From JAWLGJ01 sp041685145 (lineage in GTDB: Bacteria > Pseudomonadota > Alphaproteobacteria > Rhodospirillales > Magnetospirillaceae): DNA of 64,000 nt. Location of the stretch: positions 1-64,000 of the forward strand of contig JAWLGJ010000012.1 of the NCBI GenBank assembly GCA_041685145.1. Direction: 5' to 3'. This document shows positions 37,228 through 45,690 of the stretch, one piece after another. Position numbers and translations under genes: made by a program. The notes beneath the pieces are model-generated. The model had not been told where the DNA came from, made no database searches, and saw nothing but the letters and a program-made list of their open reading frames with translations. How positions within the stretch are numbered: position 1 is the first letter of the stretch; every line of letters begins with the position of its first letter.

Positions 37228-37515
37228 ATGCCGTGGCTGTTGGTGGCGCTGGCGCTGCTTGCGGTGCCGGCCTTGGCGAGCGACGCGGATCCGGCGCAGT
37301 CGGCCGAGGACATTTGCCTTCGCTCCGGCCATGACCAAGGCACCGAGAAATTCAAAGAGTGCGTGCGGGAGCTTGAGGCCAGCGACCTCACGACGCTGCA
37401 GCGCGGCCGCCGCCCATCCTCGGAATCGGACCCCATGCTCAAGGGCATGGACGCCCGCCGGCACGATGGTGGCGACGATCCTGATGGAGAGGGAGAGGTT
37501 TCCCCTCGGCGGTAG
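37228..37515 (+). CDS. Small secreted protein, unknown function
   Basis: A 95-residue precursor with signal peptide MPWLLVALALLAVPALA and mature start near SDADPAQ. The mature part has two cysteines (C30, C45) that could form a disulfide, and a charged C-terminal half (RHDGGDDPDGEGEVSPRR). It is preceded by GGGGAGG and a perfect inverted repeat. No family recognised. Confidence 0.65.
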   Translation: MPWLLVALALLAVPALASDADPAQSAEDICLRSGHDQGTEKFKECVRELEASDLTTLQRGRRPSSESDPMLKGMDARRHDGGDDPDGEGEVSPRR

Positions 37516-37550
37516 CGACTCCCCTTGCCAACCCCCGCCCTGTTGGGCAT

Positions 37551-38300
37551 ATGCTGCTGGATGGGGTGTTCGCCTGGCCAACGGGAGTGGAGACCATAGA
37601 CGACGCCGTTCTCGCCCAGTTGCGGTCGGTGCCGCTGTTCAACGGGCTGTCCATGCAGGATCTGACCGAACTGCTGGCGTCCGCGACGGTGGAGCGGTTC
37701 GAGGCCAACCGCGTCCTGTTCCGGCCGGGCGAGGTTCCCGGCCGCCTGTTCGTCGTTCTGGACGGCCATGTCGAGGTGGTTGCCCCGACCAACGACGACC
37801 AACAGCCCCGCATTGTCGAGATCGTCGGCCCGGGCACCGTGCTCGGTGATGCCGACGTGCTGGGGGGCAGCCCGACGCGGTTCGGGGCGATGGTGCTGGG
37901 GCAGGCGGTGCTGGTCTCCATGCCCGCCGAGCCGTTCGTCGCCCGCCTGCACGACCGCTTCGACCTGGTGCTGCGCATGATGGGCAGTCTGTCGTTCCGC
38001 CTGCGCACCCTGGTACGGCAGGTGGCGGAACTGAAGCTGAAGAGCACCGCGCAGCGCCTGGGCGGCTTCCTGCTGAGTCTGACGCAGGGGCGCGAGGGCG
38101 AGGTGACGGTGCGCTTCCCCTATGACAAGCGCCTGGTCGCCGAGGCGCTGGGCATGAAGCCGGAAAGCCTGTCGCGGGCGCTGGCGCGCCTGCGCGCCGC
38201 CGGGGTCACCAGCCACGCCGACAACACCGTCACCATCGCCGAGGTCGCCGTCCTACGGGACTTCTGCATGGAGGACGAGGACGAGGGAGGGATGTCCTGA
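37551..38300 (+). CDS. Crp/Fnr-family regulator, DNR-like (pair B, gene 1)
   Basis: A 249-residue regulator with beta-roll (GEVPGRLFVVLDGHVEVV), dimer helix (LRTLVRQVAELKLKSTAQRLGGFLL) and HTH (KRLVAEALGMKPESLSRALARL). The recognition pattern PESLSRAL is FNR/DNR type, and no FNR-type iron-sulfur cysteines are present. It resembles pair A gene 1 at 14073 (VRLPYDKR/VRFPYDKR, LGMRPET/LGMKPES). The start is uncertain: ATG 37551 lacks a good ribosome site and GTG 37587 is an alternative. It is followed at once by a second regulator. Confidence 0.86.
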   Translation: MLLDGVFAWPTGVETIDDAVLAQLRSVPLFNGLSMQDLTELLASATVERFEANRVLFRPGEVPGRLFVVLDGHVEVVAPTNDDQQPRIVEIVGPGTVLGDADVLGGSPTRFGAMVLGQAVLVSMPAEPFVARLHDRFDLVLRMMGSLSFRLRTLVRQVAELKLKSTAQRLGGFLLSLTQGREGEVTVRFPYDKRLVAEALGMKPESLSRALARLRAAGVTSHADNTVTIAEVAVLRDFCMEDEDEGGMS

Positions 38301-38302
38301 AG

Positions 38303-39007
38303 GTGGGGCGGCTGACCGACGACGACATGGACACCCTGCTGGGCTCGCCGTTGTTTTCGGACATGCGCGCCGAGGCGGTGGCGACGCTCCTCGACGCCGC
38401 GAACGTGGTCGATTTCCCGGAATCTGGGCTGCTGTTCAGCAAAGGGGACGTGGCCGACCGTTTCTTCGTGGTGCTGGAGGGCCGCGTCGACCTGTTCGCG
38501 CTCACCGAGGCCGGCGACGAAAGCGTCATCGAGGTCTTCGACAAGGGCTGGACCTTCGCCGAGGCGGCGATGTTCGCCTCCGGCCGTTTTCCGCTCAACG
38601 CACAGGCGACGGCGGGGACGCGCCTGCTGCAGGTGCCGAAGGAGCCGTTCATGCGGCGGCTGTCGGAAAACCGCGACCTGGCCCTGAAGATGCTGGCCGC
38701 CCTGTCGCGCTGGCACGGGCACCTGCTGCACGAGATCGACGAGTTGAAGCGCCATTCGCCGGTGCAGCGCCTGGCGGTGTATCTGCTGTATCTGGCCAAG
38801 GCCGAGGAGGGGGCGGTGGGGGTGCGGCTGCCGGTGAGCAAGACCCTGCTGGCGAGTCGCATCGGCATGGCCCCCGAAAGCCTGTCGCGGGCGATGGCGC
38901 GCCTGAAGGGGCTGGGGGTGGAGATGAAGGGCCGCGATATCGTCATCAACGACGTCGCCGCCCTGCGCCGCTTCTGCGAAGGGGATTCCCTGCGCCCCCG
39001 TGCTTAA
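38303..39007 (+). CDS. Crp/Fnr-family regulator, DNR-like (pair B, gene 2)
   Basis: About 234 residues with beta-roll (GDVADRFFVVLEGRVDLFAL), FAEAAMFASGRFPLNAQ and an HTH (KTLLASRIGMAPESLSRAMARL). It is strongly similar to pair A gene 2 at 14823. GTG 38303 is the listed start. Alignment with the paralogue (MLKVRPLADDD) suggests that translation may begin at CTG 38297, which would sit close to the AGGGAGG site and overlap the previous stop. A likely NO- or oxygen-responsive regulator for the module downstream. Confidence 0.85.
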   Translation: MGRLTDDDMDTLLGSPLFSDMRAEAVATLLDAANVVDFPESGLLFSKGDVADRFFVVLEGRVDLFALTEAGDESVIEVFDKGWTFAEAAMFASGRFPLNAQATAGTRLLQVPKEPFMRRLSENRDLALKMLAALSRWHGHLLHEIDELKRHSPVQRLAVYLLYLAKAEEGAVGVRLPVSKTLLASRIGMAPESLSRAMARLKGLGVEMKGRDIVINDVAALRRFCEGDSLRPRA

Positions 39008-39017
39008 CCAACATCAA
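39004..39017. promoter_or_regulatory. FNR/DNR-like box before DUF2249-NO module
   Basis: TTAACCAACATCAA has one good half-site (ATCAA) and one degenerate (TTAAC). GAATGT (39041-39046) lies ~35 bases from its centre, giving a class II-like promoter with a start near 39053, 28 bases before the ATG at 39081. Confidence 0.45.
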
Positions 39018-39080
39018 GGCTTTCGCCCCCGCATCGCAACGAATGTGCGGACCATGAGCGGAGCCTTGCATAGGAACGGC

Positions 39081-39656
39081 ATGACCCCTTCCGGGCACGA
39101 GAGCGTGGCCGCGCCTTCGGGCGGCGACGGCGGCGTCGTCGATTTGCGCCCGCTGCTGGCGCGGGGGGAAGATCCGCTGCCGCGTGTGCTGGCGGCCGTC
39201 AATGACCTGGCGCCCGAGGCGACCTTGCAGCTCGATGCCCCCTTCGATCCGTTGCCCCTGCGGCGGGTGTTGAGCCGCAAGGGATGCTCTTCCCACGCCC
39301 GCCGTCTGGACGAGGGCCATTGGCGGGTGACGGTGCGGCGCGACGGCCGGGGCGCGGTGACCGGCGAGGCGGCCGACGGCGATGCCTGTGGCGGCGCCGA
39401 GGCCGACACCCCGGTCTGGCAGGTCGGCGAGGCGGTGCATATCGACGTGCGCGGCCTGCGCCCGCCGCAGCCCATGCTGGCGATCCTGCGCCTGCTGCAC
39501 ACCCTCGACGGCCCGCGCGAGGTGATCGTCCACCACGAGCGGATGCCCGATTTCCTGATCCCCGAACTTGCCGAGATGGGCTGGATGCTGGAGCGCATTG
39601 CCGGCGAGGAGGATGAGGTGCGGTTGCGGCTGACCCCGGCGGGGTTGCAACGGTAA
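39081..39656 (+). CDS. Tandem DUF2249 protein
   Basis: A 191-residue cytoplasmic protein with two DUF2249 (TusA-like fold) domains. The first starts at VVDLRPLLARGEDPLPRVL with the LQLDAPFDPLPLRRVL core. The second starts at VHIDVRGLRPPQPMLAILRLL and contains VHHERMPDFLIPEL. Such proteins are common in denitrification gene sets next to hemerythrin and NnrS-like genes, but their role is unknown. ATG 39081 was chosen for AGGAACGGC upstream and an FNR/DNR-like box ~70 bases before. Its stop overlaps the next start. Confidence 0.85.
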   Translation: MTPSGHESVAAPSGGDGGVVDLRPLLARGEDPLPRVLAAVNDLAPEATLQLDAPFDPLPLRRVLSRKGCSSHARRLDEGHWRVTVRRDGRGAVTGEAADGDACGGAEADTPVWQVGEAVHIDVRGLRPPQPMLAILRLLHTLDGPREVIVHHERMPDFLIPELAEMGWMLERIAGEEDEVRLRLTPAGLQR

Positions 39657-40987
39657 TGATGGGCGGTTTCATGCTGGGCGCGCGCAGCCGCTTGCTGCCG
39701 CCATCGAGTCCTTTCCGTTTCTTCGGCGCCGCCGTCGTCCTGCACGCCCTGGCCTGGCTGGTGGTGGCGGTGGGCGCCGAGGCCGTTCCCGGTTTCATGG
39801 GCGGGGCCGGCTGGGTGGCCGGCGGGCTGCACTTCATCACCCTGGGCGTGCTCGCGGCGACGGCGATGGGGGCCTCGTACCAACTGTTGCCGGTGGCGAC
39901 GCGGGCGCCGATGGCGTCGGTCCGCGCCTGCCGGGCGTCGTTCTGGCTGTTGGTGCCGGGGGTGATGTTCCTGGCGCACGGATTGGCGCGATTCGAGCCC
40001 TGGGCCCTGCACCTGGGCGCCACGGCGGCAATCGCGGCCTTGGCGGTCTATCTCGTCTTGATCGCCGACAACCTGCGCCGCGTCGACGACATGCCGGGCG
40101 TCACCCGCCACGCCTGGGTGGCGCTGGCGGCGCTGCTGGGCCTTCTGGTCCTGGGCGGCCTGCTGGCGGCCGACCTCACCGCCGCCTTCCTGCCCGACCG
40201 CCTGGGAACGGCGGCGGCGCACGCGATCCTGGCCGGTTACGGCTTCATGGGAATGCTGGTCCTGGGGTTCAGCCATGTGCTGATGCCCATGTTCGTCCTG
40301 TCGCAATGGCCGAAGACGCGGCTGGACAATGTGTCGGCGGCGCTGGGCGCCGCGGGGCTGGCGGTGGCCGCGGTCGGCGCGTTGGCCGGCCTCGGCTGGC
40401 TGCTGCTGCTCGGCGGCGCGCTGGGCCTGGGGGCGGCCGCGGCGCACCTTCGCGTCATGGCCCTGGTCATGAAGTCGCGCATGAAGCGCAACCTGGGTGA
40501 CAGCTTCATCCTGGTGCGCATCGCCTGGGCGATGCTGCCCGCCAGCATCGTCGTCGGCATGGCGGCGGCCGCGGGCATCGCGCCGGCCGTGACCGTGCCG
40601 CTGTGGGGCTTCCTGCTGATCTTCGGCTGGCTGCTGACCTTCCTGATGGGGGTCTTGCAGCGCATCATTCCCTTCCTCGCCTCGATGCATTCGGTGCAGC
40701 CGGGGGTGACGCCGGTGTTGGTGTCGAACCTGACCGCCGACAAGCTGCTGCGGGTGCACCTCGTCGCCCATCTGGCGGCGCTGGCCCTGGTGGCGGCCGG
40801 CATCGTCACGGGGATCGGCGTGTTGGTGCTGGTGGGGGCGCTGGCCGGGCTGGTGGGGGCGGTCGCCTTTGCCGTCTTCGCCGTCGAAGTGTGGCGCCGT
40901 CTCAACCGGCACCTGAACCAGAACCAGAACCAGAACCAGAAAGATAACGACGTCAGCAATCGAGAACACGGGAGCACACCGGCATGA
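39656..40987 (+). CDS. Polytopic membrane protein, heme-copper-oxidase subunit I/NnrS-like
   Basis: A 443-residue protein with about 12 membrane helices. Helix-borne histidines occur in GLHFITLGVLAATAMGASYQLLP, AAHAILAGYGFMGMLVLGFSHVLMPMF and LLRVHLVAHLAALALV, reminiscent of heme-copper oxidase subunit I and NnrS-type proteins seen in denitrifiers. The C-terminal tail has a repeated Asn-Gln run (NQNQNQNQ). A heme or NO-related function is likely from its neighbours (DUF2249, hemerythrin) but is not proven; the family name is tentative. It overlaps both neighbours by a few bases. Confidence 0.7.
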   Translation: MMGGFMLGARSRLLPPSSPFRFFGAAVVLHALAWLVVAVGAEAVPGFMGGAGWVAGGLHFITLGVLAATAMGASYQLLPVATRAPMASVRACRASFWLLVPGVMFLAHGLARFEPWALHLGATAAIAALAVYLVLIADNLRRVDDMPGVTRHAWVALAALLGLLVLGGLLAADLTAAFLPDRLGTAAAHAILAGYGFMGMLVLGFSHVLMPMFVLSQWPKTRLDNVSAALGAAGLAVAAVGALAGLGWLLLLGGALGLGAAAAHLRVMALVMKSRMKRNLGDSFILVRIAWAMLPASIVVGMAAAAGIAPAVTVPLWGFLLIFGWLLTFLMGVLQRIIPFLASMHSVQPGVTPVLVSNLTADKLLRVHLVAHLAALALVAAGIVTGIGVLVLVGALAGLVGAVAFAVFAVEVWRRLNRHLNQNQNQNQKDNDVSNREHGSTPA

Positions 40988-41496
40988 TGAACCAGACGCG
41001 CATCGGCGCCCTTCTGCACGAAGACCACATGGCAACGCTGCGCACGCTTAACGACCTCGACGCCTTCGTGCAGCGGCAGGGCGCCACCCCGCCCGACCTT
41101 GCGCAGCCCTCGGTGCGGAAGTCCCTGGACGCGCTGGTGGCCACCGTCGCCGACGAGGTCGGGAATCATTTCGGTTTCGAGGAGGAACACCTGTTTCCCC
41201 GTCTCGCCGATGCCGGCGAAGGCATGATCGGCGAAGTGCTGCGCCAGGAGCACAAGGTCATCCTGCCCCTGGGCTCGGCGTTGAGCGACGCGGTCAAGGC
41301 CGCCTACGACGCCGGCGGCTTCAGCGCCGAGGCCTGGCAGGATTTCCGCGGCAAGGCCGCCGAGCTGGTCGAGCGCGAGACCTTCCACATCCAGAAGGAG
41401 GAGATGGGCCTCATCGCCGCCATCTCCATGCTGCTGGATTCCGACGACGACGCCGAACTGGCCATGCAATACGCCGAGATGAAGGCCCAGGCCTGA
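40984..41496 (+). CDS. Hemerythrin HHE-domain protein
   Basis: A 170-residue four-helix hemerythrin-like protein. Candidate di-iron ligands are H12 and H15 (LLHEDH), NHFGFEEEHLFPRL, QEHKVILPL and FHIQKEEMGL. Related denitrifier proteins (DnrN/YtfE/ScdA-like or NO-induced hemerythrins) sense or detoxify NO or repair iron-sulfur centres. ATG 40984 overlaps the previous stop, so it is translationally coupled to the membrane protein gene. Confidence 0.87.
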   Translation: MMNQTRIGALLHEDHMATLRTLNDLDAFVQRQGATPPDLAQPSVRKSLDALVATVADEVGNHFGFEEEHLFPRLADAGEGMIGEVLRQEHKVILPLGSALSDAVKAAYDAGGFSAEAWQDFRGKAAELVERETFHIQKEEMGLIAAISMLLDSDDDAELAMQYAEMKAQA

Positions 41497-41623
41497 GGGG
41501 CCGGCGGCGTCCGGGCCTTGTACGTCCGGGCGTCGCCTTCCGCCTTACGGGCGCTTGAGGCCGGCGTCCCGACCCCCAATCTATTGTCATAGGCATCCAT
41601 GACATGATTGGCGGGAGGGACGT

Positions 41624-41821
41624 ATGCGTACCGGCGACGAGGCCACGGCCGCTGACGGCACAACACCCGAGCCCCCGCTGCGGCAGGTTCTCGCCGATCC
41701 CATCGTTCATCTGGTCATGCGCCGTGACGGCCTGAGCGTCGAGGACGTGCGGGCGGTGCTGCAAACCGCCCGCGCCCGCCTGCTGGTGCCGCCGGGCAAG
41801 GAAACCCGCCCATCGGACTAG
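41624..41821 (+). CDS. Small protein, unknown function
   Basis: A 65-residue soluble protein with a disordered acidic N-terminus (MRTGDEATAADGTTPEPP) and a helical core (LRQVLADPIVHLVMRRDGLSVEDVRAVLQTARARLLV). The CGGGAGGGACGT ribosome site is convincing. It lies 127 bases after the hemerythrin gene and is convergent with the oxidoreductase operon. Not recognised. Confidence 0.65.
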   Translation: MRTGDEATAADGTTPEPPLRQVLADPIVHLVMRRDGLSVEDVRAVLQTARARLLVPPGKETRPSD

Positions 41822-41828
41822 CCTGCCG

Positions 41829-43517
41829 TCAGTATTCCGGCACCATGCGGATGAAGCCGCACGGGCATTCGTGGGCGCACAGCCCGCATCCCTTGCAATA
41901 GTCGAGATCGAACAGGTAGTGGCTGCCGTCCGAGGCGGTCTCGACGGTCTTGATGACGGCGCTGTCGGGGCACAGGGTCCAGCAGTTGTCGCACGCCATG
42001 CAGTTGCCGCACGAGAAGCAGCGCAAGGCCTCGCGGCCGATGGCGGCGTGCTCCAGGCTGCCCTCGATCTCGGTGACGTCGTCGCGCCGCTCCGGCGGCA
42101 GCACCGGCGGCCGCGCGCGTGGCGCGGGCTCGAAATAGGCCAGGTTGAGGCTCTGGAAGCCGATGACGTCGCGAGGCGCCTCGTCGGGCTCGCGGCCTTC
42201 CCTGGCGGCGTCGATGGCGATGGCGGCGCGCCGCCCGTCGCCGATGGCGGCGCTGACGGTGCCACGGTCGCCGCGGGCGTCGCCGCCAACCCAGACGCCG
42301 TCATGCCCGATGGCGCCCCAGGGATCGGCCTTGAAATAGCTGCCCTGGCCGATCAGGCGCTCGAAGCCGGTGGGGTCGACCACCTCGCCGATGGCGGGCA
42401 CCACCATGTCGACCTCCAGCACCGTCTCGGTGCCCTCGAAGGCGATGCGCGCCTTGCGCCCGCGCCCGTCCGGCAGCTTGCGCAGCCGCACCATCTCCAC
42501 CCCCACCACCTTCGATCCGCGCATCAGCAGCCGCTGGAGGGTGCGGTGATCGTGGAAGACGATGCCTTCCTCGACGGCCTCGTCGAACTCGCGCGGCACC
42601 ACGTTGAGAACGTCGCCGGGGTCGGCGTCGGGGCCGGGCAGGCCGGAGGCGGTGACCACATGCACCTCGGGCACGCCGGCGCGCTTGAGGACGCGGGCGA
42701 GATCGACGGCGGTATTGCCGCCGCCGTGAATGGCCACCGACCGCGGCATCGGCTGCGGCAGGGCGCCGTGGTCGATCCATTCGCGCAGCAAGGCCAGGCC
42801 GCTGTGATGGTCGGCGGGCACGGCGCCGTCCACGTCCCAGGCGCGCGAGCGACCGGCGCCGGGGGCCAGGAACACGGCGTCGAAACCGGCGCGCAGCTCC
42901 GCGAGATCGACATCGCGCCCCAGGGCGTGGCGGAAGCGCGTATCGACGCCCAGCGCCAGGATGCGCTCGACCTCGGCGTCGAGGACGGCGCGCGGCAGCC
43001 GGGTCATGGGGATCGCCGAGCGCAGCAGGCCGCCGGCCTCGGGCAGGGCGTCGAACAGGGTGACGGCATAGCCGCGCCGGCGCAGGTGATAGGCCGCCGA
43101 CAGCCCCGCCGGGCCGGCGCCCACCACGGCGACGCCGCCGCCGGCGCCGCGCGGCGCGGCGGGATAGTCCCAGCCGTGGCGGATGGCCTCGTCGCCCAGC
43201 CGGCGTTCGAGGGCGTGAATGGCGACGGCTTCGTCATAGCGGCCGCGGTTGCAGGCCGTCTCGCAGGGATGCGGACAGACGCGGCCGGTGACGGCGGGCA
43301 TGGGGTTGGCCTGCACCAGGGCTTCCCACGCGGCGCGGGCGTGCCCCTCCTGGAGATGCGCCAGCCACGCCTGGGCGTCCTCGCCGGCCGGACAGGCGGC
43401 GTGGCAGGGCGCCGCCCAGTGCTTGTGCACCGGCCGCGCGCTGCGCCAGGTGCCGGTCTTGAAGGCCAGGGACGAGCCGGGCTCGGCATAGGCGCCTCGG
43501 GTGATCGGCGTGCTCAT
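41829..43517 (-). CDS. GltD-like FAD/NAD(P) oxidoreductase with C-terminal ferredoxin domain
   Basis: A 562-residue flavoprotein. An N-terminal Cys-rich region (PCHAACPAGED, RVCPHPCETACNRG) matches glutamate-synthase small-subunit-like proteins. An FAD site follows (GVAVVGAGPAGLSAAYHLRR), then an NAD(P) site (SVAIHGGGNTAVDLARVL) and the second FAD motif GVWVGGDARGDRGTVSAAI. The C-terminus adds clusters CFSCGNCMACDNCWTLCP and CKGCGLCAHECPCG, enough for two [4Fe-4S] centres. As the last gene of the por operon it probably moves electrons between the oxoacid oxidoreductase and NAD(P)H. The arrangement resembles the PadH/ferredoxin subunits of phenylglyoxylate:NAD oxidoreductase. Confidence 0.85.
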   Translation of the reverse strand: MSTPITRGAYAEPGSSLAFKTGTWRSARPVHKHWAAPCHAACPAGEDAQAWLAHLQEGHARAAWEALVQANPMPAVTGRVCPHPCETACNRGRYDEAVAIHALERRLGDEAIRHGWDYPAAPRGAGGGVAVVGAGPAGLSAAYHLRRRGYAVTLFDALPEAGGLLRSAIPMTRLPRAVLDAEVERILALGVDTRFRHALGRDVDLAELRAGFDAVFLAPGAGRSRAWDVDGAVPADHHSGLALLREWIDHGALPQPMPRSVAIHGGGNTAVDLARVLKRAGVPEVHVVTASGLPGPDADPGDVLNVVPREFDEAVEEGIVFHDHRTLQRLLMRGSKVVGVEMVRLRKLPDGRGRKARIAFEGTETVLEVDMVVPAIGEVVDPTGFERLIGQGSYFKADPWGAIGHDGVWVGGDARGDRGTVSAAIGDGRRAAIAIDAAREGREPDEAPRDVIGFQSLNLAYFEPAPRARPPVLPPERRDDVTEIEGSLEHAAIGREALRCFSCGNCMACDNCWTLCPDSAVIKTVETASDGSHYLFDLDYCKGCGLCAHECPCGFIRMVPEY

Positions 43518-43528
43518 GACCGGCTCCC

Positions 43529-44521
43529 TCACTGCCCCAGGCCGCCGCGGCGCACGGTGTCGGCGCCGGCGGTGTCGAAGGGGTCGCTGTCGGTGCCGCG
43601 CAGGCCGTAGGTGTCGATGTTGTGCTCGGCCAGCGCTTGCAGGTGTTCGCGCTCCTCGCGGGCGCGGTGGTCGTCGTCGTCGAACAGGTGCCCGAAACGC
43701 TTTTGCAGCTTGAGGTAATCGGCCACCGGGCGCGGTGTGCGAATGGGCATGACGCCGGTGACCTTGCCGCGCTCCAACTCGACCAGCGGAAACAGGCCGC
43801 AATCCACGCCGCGCCGCGCGATCTCGACGGTCAGGGCGCTGTCATGCCCCCAGCCCAGCGGGCAGGGGCTGTGGACCAGCAGGAAGGTGGGGCCCTCGAT
43901 TTGCATCGCCCGGCGCACCTTGCGCTTCAGGTCGGCCGGGAACGCCACCGAGGCGCTGGCGGCATAGGGGATGTGATGGGCGGCGATGATCGACAGCAGA
44001 TCCTTCTTCAGGTGCCGCTTGCCCATGCGTGCCTTGCCCGCCGGCGAGGTGGTGGTGCTGGCGGCGTGCGGCGTGGAACTGGAGCGCTGGACGCCGGTGT
44101 TCATGTAGGCCTCGTTGTCGTAGCAGACGTAAAGAACGTCGTGCATCCGCTCCAGCATTCCCGACAGGGCCTGAAAGCCGATGTCGAAGGTGCCGCCGTC
44201 GCCGCCCATCGCCACCACTTTGGATCGCCGCCCCTGCGCCTTCAGCGCCGCCTCGACCCCCGAGGCCACGGCGGCCGCGTTCTCGAACAGCGAATGCACC
44301 CACGGCACCCGCCAGGCGGATTCGGGGTAGGGAGTGGAGAAGACCTCCAGGCAGCCGGTGGCGTTGGCGACGACGATGTCGGGGCCGGTGGCCTCGGTCA
44401 CCAGCCGCGCCGCCAGCGCCTCGCCGCAGCCCTGGCAGGCGCGGTGGCCGGATTCGAGCCCGTGGAAGCGGGGCTGGCGGGCGCGCAGGGCGGCGGTGTC
44501 GGTCGTGTCGTCCGTCATCAT
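43529..44521 (-). CDS. 2-Oxoacid:ferredoxin oxidoreductase beta subunit
   Basis: About 330 residues. The thiamin-diphosphate-binding beta subunit shows ACQGCGEALAARLVTEATG at the N-terminus, the TPP motif VVAMGGDGGTFDIGFQALSGMLERMHDVLYVCYDNEAYMNTG, and a region TPHAASTTTSPAG typical of PorB/VorB/PadI. A GGAGG site precedes twin ATGs (44521 and 44518); either may be used. It is coupled to the alpha-subunit gene, whose stop overlaps. The substrate (pyruvate, branched-chain or aryl 2-oxoacid) cannot be decided from sequence alone. Confidence 0.88.
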   Translation of the reverse strand: MMTDDTTDTAALRARQPRFHGLESGHRACQGCGEALAARLVTEATGPDIVVANATGCLEVFSTPYPESAWRVPWVHSLFENAAAVASGVEAALKAQGRRSKVVAMGGDGGTFDIGFQALSGMLERMHDVLYVCYDNEAYMNTGVQRSSSTPHAASTTTSPAGKARMGKRHLKKDLLSIIAAHHIPYAASASVAFPADLKRKVRRAMQIEGPTFLLVHSPCPLGWGHDSALTVEIARRGVDCGLFPLVELERGKVTGVMPIRTPRPVADYLKLQKRFGHLFDDDDHRAREEREHLQALAEHNIDTYGLRGTDSDPFDTAGADTVRRGGLGQ

Positions 44522-45690
44522 CGGTCCTCCGCCGACAGGCGTTCCAGAGCGACGTCGAGAATGCGGAAACCCTCGGGCGGCGGCTCCTCGCCCAGTGCTT
44601 CCATCAGGCGCGGATAGGTCTCCAGCGGCACGTCGCGGCCGCCCAGGCCGACCGCGAAGCCCAGCACCCGCGGGCGCTTCGTCGGCGCCAGCGCCGCCCG
44701 CGCCTCGGTGGCGACGATGCCGCCCAGGCCGGGCGAAACGGCGCGTTCCAGCACCACCAGATCCTTGACGCCGGCGCAGGCGGCGCGCAACTCCTCGGCG
44801 GGGAAGGGGCGGAAGCTGCGCAGCTTGATCAGCTTGACCTTGCGCCGCTGCGGGAACACCTCCATCGCGTCGCGCAGGGTGCCCACCACCGAGCCCATCG
44901 CCAGCACCGCCGTTCGCGCGTCCTCCGGCCCTTCCACCGTCAGCAGGCCACCGCCGGCACGCCCGCTCAGCGCCGCCCAGTCGCGGTCGGCGGCGACGAT
45001 TTCCTCCTTGGCGCGCAGCAGCGCCTGGTGATGGCTGTGGCGGACCTCGGTGAAGTGGTCGGGGCCGACGAGGGTGCCCATGCTGATGGGGCGGTGTGGG
45101 TCGAGGGCACGCGGGAAGCTGAACGGCGGCAGGTAGCGGTCGACCAGCGCCTGCTCCGGCATCTCCAGGGTTTCCAGGGTGTGGGTCAGCACGAAACCGT
45201 CCATGCACACCATCACCGGCAGTTCGGTGTTCTGGGTGATGCGGAAGGCCTGGATGGTGGCGTCTACGGCCTCTTGGTTGTCGGCGCAGTGAAGCTGTAT
45301 CCAGCCGGCGTCGCGCACCGACATGGAATCGGATTGGTCGTTCCAGATATTGATCGGTGCGCCGACGGCGCGGTTGGCACAGGTCAGCACCATCGGCAGC
45401 CGCAGCCCGGCGATGTTGTACAGAACCTCGGTCATCAACAGGATGCCCTGCGACGACGAGGCCGTGTAGGCGCGGGCGCCGGTGGCGGCGGCGCCCAGCG
45501 CCACCGAGGCGGCGGAGAACTCGCTCTCCACGCTGACCAGTTCGCAGTCCAGCCGCCCCTCGGCCACCAGCTTGGAGATGTTTTCGACGATGTGCGTTTG
45601 CGGCGTTATGGGATAAGCGGCGACGACCTGCGGCCGGCACAGGGCCACGGCGCGGGCGACGGCCTGCGAGCCTTCCAGGGCCTCAAGCAT
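44518..45690 (-). CDS. 2-Oxoacid:ferredoxin oxidoreductase alpha subunit
   Basis: A 390-residue alpha subunit. The N-terminal domain I has YPITPQTHIVENIS, ELVSVESEFSAASVALGAAATGARAYTASSSQGI and NRAVGAPINIWNDQSDSM. It supplies the TPP pyrimidine-side residues and the CoA domain II. The length matches PorA of four-subunit enzymes. It sits between the gamma and beta genes with overlaps on both sides, so one mRNA encodes all. Confidence 0.9.
   Translation of the reverse strand: MLEALEGSQAVARAVALCRPQVVAAYPITPQTHIVENISKLVAEGRLDCELVSVESEFSAASVALGAAATGARAYTASSSQGILLMTEVLYNIAGLRLPMVLTCANRAVGAPINIWNDQSDSMSVRDAGWIQLHCADNQEAVDATIQAFRITQNTELPVMVCMDGFVLTHTLETLEMPEQALVDRYLPPFSFPRALDPHRPISMGTLVGPDHFTEVRHSHHQALLRAKEEIVAADRDWAALSGRAGGGLLTVEGPEDARTAVLAMGSVVGTLRDAMEVFPQRRKVKLIKLRSFRPFPAEELRAACAGVKDLVVLERAVSPGLGGIVATEARAALAPTKRPRVLGFAVGLGGRDVPLETYPRLMEALGEEPPPEGFRILDVALERLSAEDR

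Noticed and set aside
40910..40945. CAGAAC tandem repeat at the end of the membrane-protein gene as a functional DNA repeat
   Set aside because: It is a short in-frame codon repeat encoding Asn-Gln at a cytoplasmic tail; there is no sign of a wider repeat family or phase-variation control.
39656..40987. Calling the membrane protein a nitric oxide reductase (NorB)
   Set aside because: The six invariant histidines and NorB loop order are not apparent and no NorC is adjacent, so only a general heme-copper or NnrS-like resemblance is supported.
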